Shown here piece by piece: positions 23,701 to 34,400 of a stretch of DNA of 64,000 bases. A model generated the notes under the pieces. The model worked only from the letters and a program-made list of their open reading frames with translations, did not search any database and was not told where the DNA came from. How positions within the stretch are numbered: the first letter of the stretch is position 1; every line of letters starts with the position of its first letter. The DNA lies in NCBI GenBank assembly GCA_904066235.2, contig CAJFCV020000002.1:11036001-11100000 (forward strand), given 5' to 3'. The stretch comes from Bursaphelenchus xylophilus (Eukaryota; Nematoda; Chromadorea; Rhabditida; Aphelenchoididae). Position numbers and translations under genes: made by a program.

Positions 23701-24722
23701 AGCCTGCAACTTCCAAGACATTTTATTAGCATATTAGAGATTTTTACAAGCATTAAAAATATTAGTTTTAACGTTTAAAAACGCAGAAGACGCGCAATAA
23801 AATGATTAATATACTCACCACCCTAGTGTGGCCCAAGAATTAATTGGACCGTCAGAATCTCACCCGGAAATTTCAGGGCGTCGAGACAGGTAATGAAATA
23901 ATTTGTAGAATATCGTTAGTTTGGCCGTAAAGGAGGATTAAATGAACCTATGCCCCTTGTCGGCAAAAAAATTATCGATTTTTGGGCGAAACACAGAGTA
24001 TAAATGACCAAAAATAATATTATCTGACGAATTTTTGACCCGTAGCTCCTCCAAGTTGTAATGCGGTGCAAGTGTGTTAAATATATGCAATAATCTTCCA
24101 TAAAAAACCGGAATATAAGATAATTTCGGCCTAGGAAGCCCCCAGGCTGACATTATATTGTACATGGTCCACCCCCAAGTGCCCGACCTATAGAAAGCGA
24201 AGGAGATTATACTAATGGCTGAAACCCGTTGTATGCTGTTCTATGATTGCTGGCAACTGATTACTCTCCATTCTAGTCTTTATATGCTGGTTTATTGAGA
24301 TCTTATGCCTCAAAATGTAAAAATTGACAATTCGTTGTCCCCCAAAAAAATTTGTTTTGAAATTTTTACCACGCCTGCGGCCGATATGAAATAAAACAAT
24401 TTCATAAGGTTGAAGCGTGTCTCCCAGCCTCTTAAACGCTCTTGGTCTCATCAAATTCTGTTGAGTCTGAGTGAAGTTACACACGAAATAAAAAAATTGA
24501 CAATTCGCTGTCAACTACTGTATATGTATATAAATATGTATATATTTCAGCGGCACCTTCCCGGTGGACAACGAATGCGCCGCCTGCGACGTCGACCACG
24601 TCAACCTGTCCGAGGAGGCGTTCCTGATCCTGGAGCCTGCCGGAGGAAACAACGGAGACGCCAAGCCAGCCACCATCACGTATCTGAAGTGCAGCGACAC
24701 CACTCCCACCACAAACTGCTGA
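20791..24722 (+). CDS. Secreted single-domain double-psi-beta-barrel protein (expansin/barwin-like)
   Basis: Two exons, 20791-21071 and 24551-24722, encode 150 residues. Residues 1-17 form a signal peptide (MNPLCLLAVVVPFVIAD). The rest matches the double-psi beta-barrel of expansins, barwin and RlpA: the GATGRGACG motif (residues 35-43), an even spread of cysteines, and FPVDNECAACDVDHVNLS, where expansins have an HFDLS-type motif. The Asp of that motif, needed for expansin wall-loosening, is Asn here (residue 112). There is no carbohydrate-binding module or other domain, so it is shorter than full expansins. A TATA box precedes it and AATAAA follows at 24756. The 3479-bp intron is almost all transposon. 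It could be a cell-wall-active effector acquired by transfer, or a non-catalytic DPBB ligand. The fold assignment is stronger than the function. Confidence 0.8.
21280..22713. mobile_element. CAGTG-family MITE pair interrupted by an LTR element
   Basis: A palindromic MITE starts after TA at 21278-21279 (GGGGCCTGATCCAGTGGC) and is cut at 21357. Its continuation (TTTTCAAGTGAAAAAAATTTT) resumes at 22422. A second, rearranged copy runs from about 22480 to 22713 and ends before TA at 22714. The interruption is the 1064-bp LTR element at 21358-22421. Confidence 0.8.
21358..22421 (-). mobile_element. Miniature LTR retrotransposon (TRIM-like), non-coding
   Basis: Two direct terminal repeats of 212 bp each (21358-21569 and 22210-22421) differ at only about two positions and begin TG and end CA. 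The host sequence CCTT is duplicated on both sides (4-bp TSD), readable because the host MITE sequence is known. On the minus strand, two bases inside the first LTR, lies TGGAGGTCCCTAGTGAGA, a plausible tRNA primer-binding site. Just before the other LTR is GGTTGGGAGGA, a purine tract. The 640-bp interior has no gag, protease or reverse-transcriptase frame, so the element would need proteins from elsewhere. It carries an internal imperfect duplication around CCCAACCAAAAAGA (21575 and 21928). Confidence 0.9.
22765..22950. mobile_element. MITE fragment, CAGTG-TIR family
   Basis: Paired arms GTGGCAAAATGCTTCCCTC (about 22772) and its complement (about 22877) are followed by CTTCCCGGATGCAAAATTG. 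Both outer ends are missing or mutated, so this is a decayed copy. Confidence 0.7.
22961..24520. mobile_element. 1.56-kb transposon with 423-bp terminal inverted repeats
   Basis: TIRs at 22961-23383 and 24098-24520 are nearly identical (one difference noticed: GGCCACAGG against GGCCGCAGG). They start CAGTAGTTGACAGCGAATTG, with TA on both flanks (22959-22960, 24521-24522). The TIR contains a 100-codon frame repeated on opposite strands, which follows from the inverted duplication. The 714-bp core (23384-24097) is AT-rich and shows no transposase motif. The TA target fits the Tc1/mariner superfamily. The near-identical arms mean recent insertion or active homogenisation. Confidence 0.9.
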
Positions 24723-24818
24723 TTCAACGACAGATAATTAATTTATTTATTTTAAAATAAAAATAGAACATGCCTAAAATAGCCAATAGAGCCAGAAAAT
24801 ATTGCAGTTTGCGAAATA

Positions 24819-25137
24819 TCAGTCTGTCGGGAAAATAATGAGGATATCATTGTGCCAATCGCGTCGCTGAAGTGAAAAAAAAATTGATTTTGCCGCGATA
24901 TAATTCATTTTTTCAGATGCCATTTTCGATGCGACAGCTGTCGCGACAGAGTGCTCATTATTTTCCCGACAAACTGGTATTTTGAGGAGATCTGACTGTC
25001 TGTCGGGAAAATAATGTGGATTTGCCCCTTGAAATCGCCCATCATAACATCGCGACGGCTGGAAATTTGGTGCGCAACTGCGGCAAACGCCAGAAATTTT
25101 GCTGCGACAAATCCACATTATTTTCCCGACAGTCTGA
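24819..25137. mobile_element. Two MITEs, TCAGTCTGTCGGG family, subtypes B and A
   Basis: 24819-24977 is subtype B (ATGAGGAT end, GAGTGCTCATTATTTTCCCG end, TA at 24817 and 24978). About 24996-25137 is subtype A (ATGTGGATTTG, then ATCCACATTATTTTCCCG, TA at 25138). They lie between the DPBB and TPR-like genes and take up most of the 700-bp spacer. Confidence 0.85.
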
Positions 25138-25424
25138 TATTTTTTTACATCTGATCTCATGTGTAATATAATTTTTTTGTAAATGTAAAATTTTTTGATC
25201 TAAGCAGTTTCTCAGACAATAATTGTTCTCTGTAAACGCAAATTCAAGCAGTTATGTACCTGTTTTACATACAAAACCGCGAGAAATTGTCATAAAGCAA
25301 CACTTGACCCAAATCCGGGGAACACTTGACTTGCCGCGCTTTTTTTGCCTTTTTTGTTGGAATTTCGCGAAGATCTTCGAGTTTCACGTCCTCTGCTTGT
25401 ACATCAAGCAATTTTATAGCGACA

Positions 25425-28400
25425 ATGGATGTGGATACACTAACTCGGCAGTTTCATGTAAGAAAATTTTGTTATTCTTGATATCAGGTTTTAGGCCGAA
25501 CGAGAACAATGGCATTTGGAGAGGGACAAGCTCTCGATTGCGAATGAAGCCTACCTCAAAGACATTCGAAAGCTGAACGAAGACATTCACGACATGGAAC
25601 TGAAGGTTCTGCGGGCTGAGCATCAAGTTAAGGGCAAAGAGGATTTCTTCAATGTCGAGAAGGAAGGTTTGCTCTCGGAGATTGAAGATCTGAAGAATTT
25701 CGTGCAACAAAAGCAAAATGAGGTCTCCGAAGTGAAAAAGGATGCTTCCGAAGTGAGTATTTTGTTATTTGTTTGTTTTGTTTTTAGGATTTGGCTTCAA
25801 TTATATTGCACTAGATGGTCAGATAAAGATGGGTTGTTTGATAGTTTATTGGTCGAAATAAGCTGTGAAATCTGTTGCATTAGGAAGTGCTTGTTGTGCA
25901 ATTACTTTTTATCGAGATCTTTGTAAAATTTTATTGATCTCAAGCTGTTTTCTATCCATTTTTGATAAACCACTAATGGGACATGGATAATATCCGAAAT
26001 TGCCTTTTTGGGGAAAGCAGATCGAATGAGCAGCGGCTTAAGTGCATTCAAAAGTTTCCTGTGTACTTGTTGCTTGTTTTTCACTCAATTTTATCTTGTT
26101 GTAAGCCGTCTAGAGCCCACAGATACATAAGATATTACACTTGATAGGTTAGACGAAATTTTTTGAAAGTTTGGGGTAATTATGTAATCTAAGATAAGCT
26201 TGATGTATTTATAGCGAAGCATAAGACTTTCTGGCACGTCGTGATGCCGTTTCTTTCAAAAAATTGCTCGTTTCAGCGGATAACCCAAGCCCTAAAGGAA
26301 CGTGCCGAAATCGATGTTGAGATCAGTCTGAAGGAAAGCCAAATTAAAGATTTGGAACGAGTGCTTCAATTGACACAGGATGAGCTTGATTTGTCGCGAA
26401 AGGAGTACGATGAGATGCGGAATCAGATTGATTTAGCCTTGGAGAAGGTGGCCGATCTTGAGGCCAATATTCAAGCCCAAGCCACCGATTTCGACTTTGA
26501 ATTGAGGAAGAAAGGTGAGATTATAGCTTGTAGATTCTAAATGAACCTTATTACTCAATTAATTTTCGAATTTTTATATTACACTTGACATCTGATATTA
26601 ATTTCGATTTTTTTAGATGATATCATTGCCGACAAACAACACACAATTGACACTCTGATTCAGCGGATTAATGATTGCACGGCCGATGCGGCTAGCGAAA
26701 ATGCCTTACCCGGCGGGCAATTTCATCTTGGAAACTTGAATTTACTTGAAGAAAATGCGGATCTCAGAAAGAAATTGAACCAATTGAAGGCCGAAAATGA
26801 GCATTATGTCAGGCAACGGCAGGAATTGTTGAAGGTAACGGCTTATTTTTTTGTTTTTCGATGTTTAGAGAGGTTTTCGAATTTGGCAGGCTGCGCCCTA
26901 GACTTTTCCCGAAAAATGGGAATTATTGAAGAAATTAATCCAATTATGGTTGAATTATAAGTCATGGATGATGATTTGAAGAATTTTTACAATTTTTGGC
27001 TGTTTTCTAAGTTTTTGAAATTTGGCGAGCTGCGCCCGAGGAGTTGCAAAAAAGCTGCGATTGTAGAAAAACGATGAATAATCAGTGTATTTACGCTTGA
27101 CTAGTCGATATGTACAGGTTTTGCGAGACATTTTTTTGTTTTACCATGGTTTTGGCATGTCCGAGCTGCGCCCAGGCTTATATCAGAAATCGAGGAACTT
27201 ACGGGAAATTTAAATTTTTAAAGATGCCAAATGACGAATTATGCATTAAAAATGATTTAGGAGTTCCGCCAACGTGAAATGCGCGGCCGCAGCCCCCAGT
27301 CCGACCTCGAAAATCTGGCCCAAGAGCGCTGCAAAAAGCTGGAAGTGGAGCTCAATGACCGCGCCCTCCGCGTAGACCAACTCTCCCGCGAATTGGAGGC
27401 CCTGAAACGACGAAACAAGGAGTTGGAACGAGCCAATGCCGAGCTGATCTCCCAGTTCACCTCCTCCATTTTGCCCTTTGACGAGCTGATCTCGGATGAT
27501 GAATATCCCAAAAAATTCAATCACTTTAAGGAAATTGTGGAGGATAATTTGAAGCTCAGACAGACAGTGGAGGACATGTCGAAACAGATGGGTGGGTTGG
27601 GGATTTTTTGGGAATTTTCAGAGTTTTTTTGGATTTGAGATTTTTTTTTTGATTTTTTTTTGATTTTGTGGGCGATTTTGAGTTGGAAAAGGCTGGAAAA
27701 TGAACAAGGATAACAAGTTTTGGCTAAAAAAATTTTTTTGAAATGTTTGGAATTTTTTTAATTTTGAAATTTTTTTGTTATTTTTGAAAAATTTTTCGGT
27801 AAAAATTGTTTTTTTTTATTTTGGGCGTTCCAAAATCCAATTTTTTTCAGTTATTTTTGCTATTTTTTTAGATAAATTTTTTTTTTAAATTTCGAAATTT
27901 TGCAAAAATTCCTAAAAAATGATTTTAACCCAAAATTTTAGCCCTCGAACCCCCTCTCTCGGACCTAAACGAACTCCAAGAGCAATTCGAACAAGCCATC
28001 GAAGAGCTGGAAGCCTACAAAAAACAAACCGAATCAGTCAAAGAGGAACTCCAAAAATCCCAGAAACTCGTCGAATATTATAAAACAAGAGCGGATACAG
28101 GTGCCGAGTTTAGAGGCGAAACGAAAGGAGTTTCCTACTCTAAGGCCGACGCCGAACTTCAGATCCATAAATTGAATTGCGAATTGGACAGTGTGAAGGA
28201 CCGGCTGAAGGAAGTTATTGAGGAAAAACAAAGGAATGAAGAGTAAGTGGTGGTTATTTATGTGTTTGAATAGTTTCAGTGAGAATTTGAGAAAATTTTG
28301 GGGTTGTATTTGGAGGATTACGGTAGAAGTTTTGAGTCCCGCCACGAAATTTGGCATTGTGTTTGGAGAGCTGGAAATGACCGGAAAAAAGTTTTTGAAT

Positions 28401-31400
28401 AGCTGTATAGGAAATTTTATGATGTCCTGAAGGTGTAAAAAGAGAGTTTTTTGAAGATTACGGTATAAGTTTTGAGTCCTGGCACGAAATTTGGCATTGT
28501 GTTCAAAGAGCTGGAAATGGCTGGGGAACAAGTTTTAATCGTTGTATAGGAAATTTTTTGACGTCCTGAAGGTGTAAAAAGAGATTTTTTGGATGATTAC
28601 GGTAGAAGTTTTGAGTCCTGCCACGAAATTTGGCATTGTGTTTAAAGAGCTTAAAATGACTCGGGATTGATTTTGAATACCAGGAATGGAAATTTTATAG
28701 TGTCTTTGAGATGTACAGACCGTTTTTTACAGACTGCGGTAAAATTTTTGGGTCCTACAACGAAAATTGGCATTCTGCCCAAACGTTAAAATTCACCTAG
28801 AAGTTAAAAAAAATGAATGATACATTGAATTTCAGGAACCAAAACAACATAATCAGCCAGAAAAACGAGTTAATCGCCCAGTTATATTCAACTAAAGACA
28901 GCTTGGAACTGAAAGTGCAAAGTCATGAAGAAGCGACCGAAAAAATGCAGTCCCAACTGCAAGAGTTGGACAAAACGAACAGAAAAATCAAGGACGACCA
29001 TACGAAGCTGAAGGGAACGACGGAAGGGTTGAAAAATCAAATCAATTTGTTGAATTCGCAACTTCAGGAGGTGAAGGTGGAAAATGATCGATTGAGGTGA
29101 GAAATTGGGTGATATTGGAGGATGGAAGGGTTGGGGAAGGTGTAGAATTGATTTTTATGTTAGATTAGAGCAAAAATTTGATATTTTGAGTTTAAAAATT
29201 GAGATAAAATTTAGATTTTAAAGAAAATTACCTTATTTTAGGTAACATTTTGATGTTTTTGGATGTTTTGAGACGAATTTTGGGTTAAATAAGGACTGAT
29301 GGGAGAGAAAATAACGTGTAAAGGGATCTATCATAAATTTTGATCAATTTTAGAGCCGAGAAAAAGTCACTCGAACTGGAATTGAGTCAAATTCAGCGAG
29401 ATTCCGCCGACCTCCGCGCCCGCTGCAACTCGCTCTCGGACAACCAGACCGTCACCAATGTCGTACTGAACGCCCTCACCGAGTTCCGCTCGGCCTACTC
29501 CCAGATCAACGCCGAACAACTCCACCTAACGCAAGCGGAATTGGACAATTGCCGGAAAGAACGGGACACGCTGAATCAGCTCGTGTCCAGCCTTCAAAAC
29601 CATCAAATGAGCGGCGTGGATGCGCTGAAAACAGCACTGAGGGATGCGAAATTGTCTAGCGAACGATTCCGCGCCCGCTGCACCCAGGCCGAACAGGATT
29701 TGGAGGTATGGAAGGGGTTCGTTGCGGGACCTGTAAAGGAGATTTGTTTTGGGATTTTTTGGAGGGAAGGGATGAAGAAGTGGAGTAAAAATGGATCTTG
29801 GGGAAGTTTCTAAATGATTGGCAGTAAATTTGAACGATTTTGCGGCGTTTTGGAGACTTCGAAGGTTTTCGTGGCGGGACCCGGAAAAGAAATTGTTTTG
29901 GGATTTTTTTGAGGGAAGCGGTATGATAAGTGGAGTAAAATGGATCTTGGGGAAGTTTCTATACGATTGGCAGTAAATTTAGACGATTTTGCGGCGTTTT
30001 GGAGACCTTGAAAGTTTTCGTGGCGGGACCCGGGAAAGGAAGTTTTATTGGGATTTTTTGAGGGAAGATGAAAGATAAGTGGAGTAAATTTTATTTTTGG
30101 GGAGTTTGGACGATTTTGCGACGTTTTGGAGGCCTTGAAAGTTTTCGTGGCGGGACCCGGGAAAAAATTGTTTTGGGATTTTTTTGAAAGAAGAGGAAGG
30201 ATAAGTGGAGTAAAATCGATCTTGGGGAAGTTTCTAACCGATGGGCAGTAAATTTAGACGATTTTGCGGCGTTTTGGGACCTTGAAAGTTTTCGTGGCGG
30301 GACCTGAAATAGAAGTTTTTTTGGGATTTTTTGAGGGAAGCGGTAGGATAAGCGGGGAAAAATTGGTTTTGGTGAAGTTTCTAAACGATTGGCTGTAAAT
30401 TTAGATGATTTTGCGACGTTTTGGAGACCTTGAAAGTTTTCGTGGCGGGACCCGAAAAGACGTTTTTTTTGGGATTTTTTTGAGGGAAGCGGTGGCATAA
30501 GTGAACTAAAGTTGATTTGGAGACGCTTATAACGGTTTTAGTTTATTCTTTTTTTGTTTGAAGGTTTTCGTGTTGAGACCAAAAACCGAAATTTTTAAAA
30601 AGTTTTTTTTTGAAAATTGTACAAATGAGTGGTTTTCGAAGCTTAAAATTGCTCTCTTCAGATCCTCAAGAACGTCCATTCCGAGCTGGAGTACAAGTAC
30701 AACCAGTTGAACAAACAACTCACGGACATTGACTCCACCGACGCCGACCCCGACTCCTGCCGAAAAGAAAACCAACACCTGCGCAACAAGATCATCTACT
30801 ACGAGAAACAAACGATCGAAAAGAACGCCATCATCGACGAGCTGAAGGCCCAGGTGAAGGTGGCGGACGAGCGGTACGAGAACGTGAAGAATGCGGCCGA
30901 AATCTTCGAAAAGTCCCTCAAAGAGAAGGAACTGAAGCTCCAGGAGGAGAAGGTGCAACGCGACGACATCGAAAAGAACTTCCACACCATGGTCCAGAAC
31001 ATGTAAGGGCGCAGGTCGCGGATTTTGGAAATGGCTGGGGCGCAGCTCGCGGGGATATAGGAATGTTGAAATATGAAAATTTATGAAGTTTTAGACGATT
31101 GACATGCTTTTTGGTTGAGCTAAATAATTTTTTAATTTTTGTCCCTGCTCCAGGGCGCAGCTCGCAGAAATAAATTTTTCCTGGGCGCAGCCTGCGGAAT
31201 TTTTAATGTTTTTTGGTGGGTTTTATGCCGTAAGGAGATGTTTGGAAACGTTGTTGTGAAGTTTTGAGCTAAATTCTCGAGTTTTATTAAAGCCTAGGGC
31301 GCAACTTGCCAAAAATAAATTTGTCCTGTGCGCAGCCTGCGGAATTTTTAATGTTTTTTGGTGGGTTTTATGCCGTAAGGAGATGTTTGGAAACGTTGTT

Positions 31401-34400
31401 GTGAAGTTTTGAGCTAAATTCTCGAGTTTTATTAAAGTCTAGGCCGCAGCTTGCCAAAAAAAATTATTTGAATTTTACATTTTTGTAAATTTCAGTGAAT
31501 CCCAAAACGCCCAATTGATCGAAGAGAAACAGCAAAAAGAAGAACAGCTGATCCAGGAGCAGCAACGAACCCAGCAGCTGGTCTCGGAGTATCAACAAAA
31601 ATTGGCCCAACTCGAGGAACAAAAGTCGAGCCTGGAAACACAACTCAACACCGCCAGCGACACCCTTCAAGACCTCACGACTCGGTTTGTGGAAACGTCG
31701 GATGTCATGGGAATTGTAAGTGGAAGATTTGATTTTTGAATTTGTGTTACGGTAGGTGGGTCTTGAAACGAATGCTTGGCATTGTGTTTTGGAAGACGGG
31801 ATATGGATGAAACGTGATGATTGGGTCAAATAGGAGTGCCAATGAACCTTTGTAGTATTTTTTGACGGTTTGAATACTGTAATTTGGGTCTTGAAACGAT
31901 GGTTTGGCATTGTGTTTTAGGTTGATAAATGGAGTGGAAATTGAAAATTACGCTCGAATTTGTCTGCCTGAGGATGTTCAGAGTATTTTTGACATTTTTT
32001 TGCAATGCAGGTTACGGTATTTTTTGTCCCAAAACGAAATTTTGGCATTGTGTTTTAGGTTAAAAAATGTGATGGCTATTGAAAGTTTGGGTCGAATGAA
32101 GGTAAAAGAAGCGATTTTATGCAATTTGAAGAATTTTTCGTTAATAGGTTACTGTAATTTGGGTCCCAACACGAAATTTTGGCATTGTGTTTTAGGTTAA
32201 AAAATGTGATGGCTATTGAAAGTTTGGGTCGAATGAAGGTAAAAGAAGCGATTTTATGCAATTTGAAGAATTTTTGGTTCATGGCTTACTGTAATTTGGG
32301 TCCCAACGCGAAATTTTGGCATTCTGTTTTTGAGCCGCAACATTGAAATTTTGGTTGATAAAAAACTAATCGGATGTTTTCAGAAGGACACGGAGATTGC
32401 GACATTAAAATTGAGCCTTGACTCGGCCAGTCAGCAACTCCAGAACGTCCAAACCGAGCTGGACGCCGTGAACAAGGAGAATTTGGAACTGAAACAAGCA
32501 ATTGAAGAGCAAAAACAAGCCTCGGCGGAGAGCTCCAAGGAACAGGAAGCCGTAATTGCCTCCCTGAAACAAGATCTGGCCGAGGCGGAACGCCTGAGGA
32601 ATGAGAGTCAGTCCCTCGACCAATCCTTCTACGATCAGGCCACCAAAAACTTGGATCAAATGTACGAGAAGCTGAACTCGTCCGAGGATGAGAGCTTTTC
32701 GCGGCGAAGAAGCCGTTTGTCGATTGGTGGAACCGCCGAAAAGACGATTAGCCTACAAAAACACGCCGAAATCACGAATAAATTGAACCTGAAACTGGAG
32801 GTAAGCAAGGATAATATAATTTTTTGATGAAAAGGAGTGTAATTTAATTTAGTGTGGGGGTAGAATGGAACTTAGAGATTAACAGTGCTGTCTAGAGGGA
32901 TTTGACATGAGAATTTGAGTATTGAAAGTTTTCGTGGTGGGACCTGAGAAGGGTGATGGTGAAGAGGAAGATAGGGTAATTTTGTGTTGTAATAAGTACA
33001 AAAACTTATTATAAAGGCTGTGTAGACGCTAAGAATAATGTCTAGGGCGATTTAGAAGCAAAATTAGAACTTTGAAGGTTTTCGTGGTGGGACCTGGGAA
33101 GGTTGATGGTGAAGAGGAAGATAAGGTAATTTTATACTTTAATAAGTGTGAAAACTTATTATAAACGCTGTAGAAAGGATAGAACAATGGCTAGAGGGAT
33201 TTAGAAGCAAAATTAGAATTTTGAAAGTTTTCGTGGTGGGACCTGAGAAGGTTGATGATGAAGGTGAAGATAAGGTAATTTAATGTGGTAGCTGGGGTAA
33301 AGAACGATTTATGATGCTGTTGAGAGGTTATCAATGCTGTATTGGGGGTTTTACTGAAGCATTTGAGCCTTGAAGGTTTTCGTGGTGGTACCTGAGAAGG
33401 TTGATGATGAAGGTGAAGATAGGACAATTTTATGCTGCGATTAGTGTAGAAACTTATTATAAGGCTATAGAAAGGCTAAGAACAACGTCTAGAGCAATTT
33501 AGAAGCAAATTAGAACCTTGAAGGTTTTCGTGGCGGGACCGGAGAACGATATTTTTGAAGGAAAAAAGAAGCGGAAGTAGACGGTTTAAAAAGTTGATAA
33601 AGCCATTTCGTACCTTGTAAATTAAATTTTGCTGTTTTTTTATTCACATGTTTTCGTCTCAAGACCAAAAAAATCGAAATTTTCCAAAAAAAAAGTTCAA
33701 ATTTTGATTTCAGAATCAAGAAAAAGAACTAGCCGAAAGATTGGCGAAAATCGTTCAATTAGAGAGACTAAAAGACGTGGAGCAGCAATATCAGCTGCTG
33801 AAGAACGAGTTCTCCGCGCTGGAACAGAGGCTGGCCGGCGCCCAAGAAGACGCCTCCAGAATTCAGGCGCAGCTCGTCCAAGTGAAACAGGAACATCTCC
33901 AATGCGCGAAAAAACAACAGGACGCACAAGCAACCGTCTCCAGAATGAATGGGCAGATAAATGACCTGAGGGTAAGGAGAAATTTTTTGGGGTTTTTTGA
34001 TTTTTTTTATTTATTTTTTTTATTTTGTTTTTTTTTTTTGATTTTTATTTTTTTTTGGGGTTTTTGGCGGTTTAAATTGATTTTTGGGAAATTTTATATG
34101 GAATTTGGAGGATTTTAGAAACTGTATGTTGTTCTATGGGTGATAGAGGGTATAAATACCGAGAAAACCCCTTTTTTAAAGCCACATTAAAGTTCAACTA
34201 CCCTTCTGTAATATCTAAAGACTACTTTTCGACACATTTTTTCTAAAAAAACAACGTAAAAATTTCCAAAAAATCGTCAAAAATCCAAAAAATTTCACAA
34301 GGAAAGCACTTCTATGGGGTATGGAGTTACAGGTCGAGACATATATCAAATAAGTCGCAAAATTTTTCTGATTCAGAACATGTAAAAATTAGCTGCCCAA

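Noticed and set aside
22967..24514. Identical 100-residue ORFs on opposite strands
   Set aside because: They are the same sequence in the two inverted 423-bp TIRs, with no homology or initiation context.
27246..27524. Hydrophobic minus-strand frame that looked membrane-like
   Set aside because: It is antisense to a Glu/Leu-rich coiled-coil exon; antisense of such codons naturally gives Leu/Phe-rich text.
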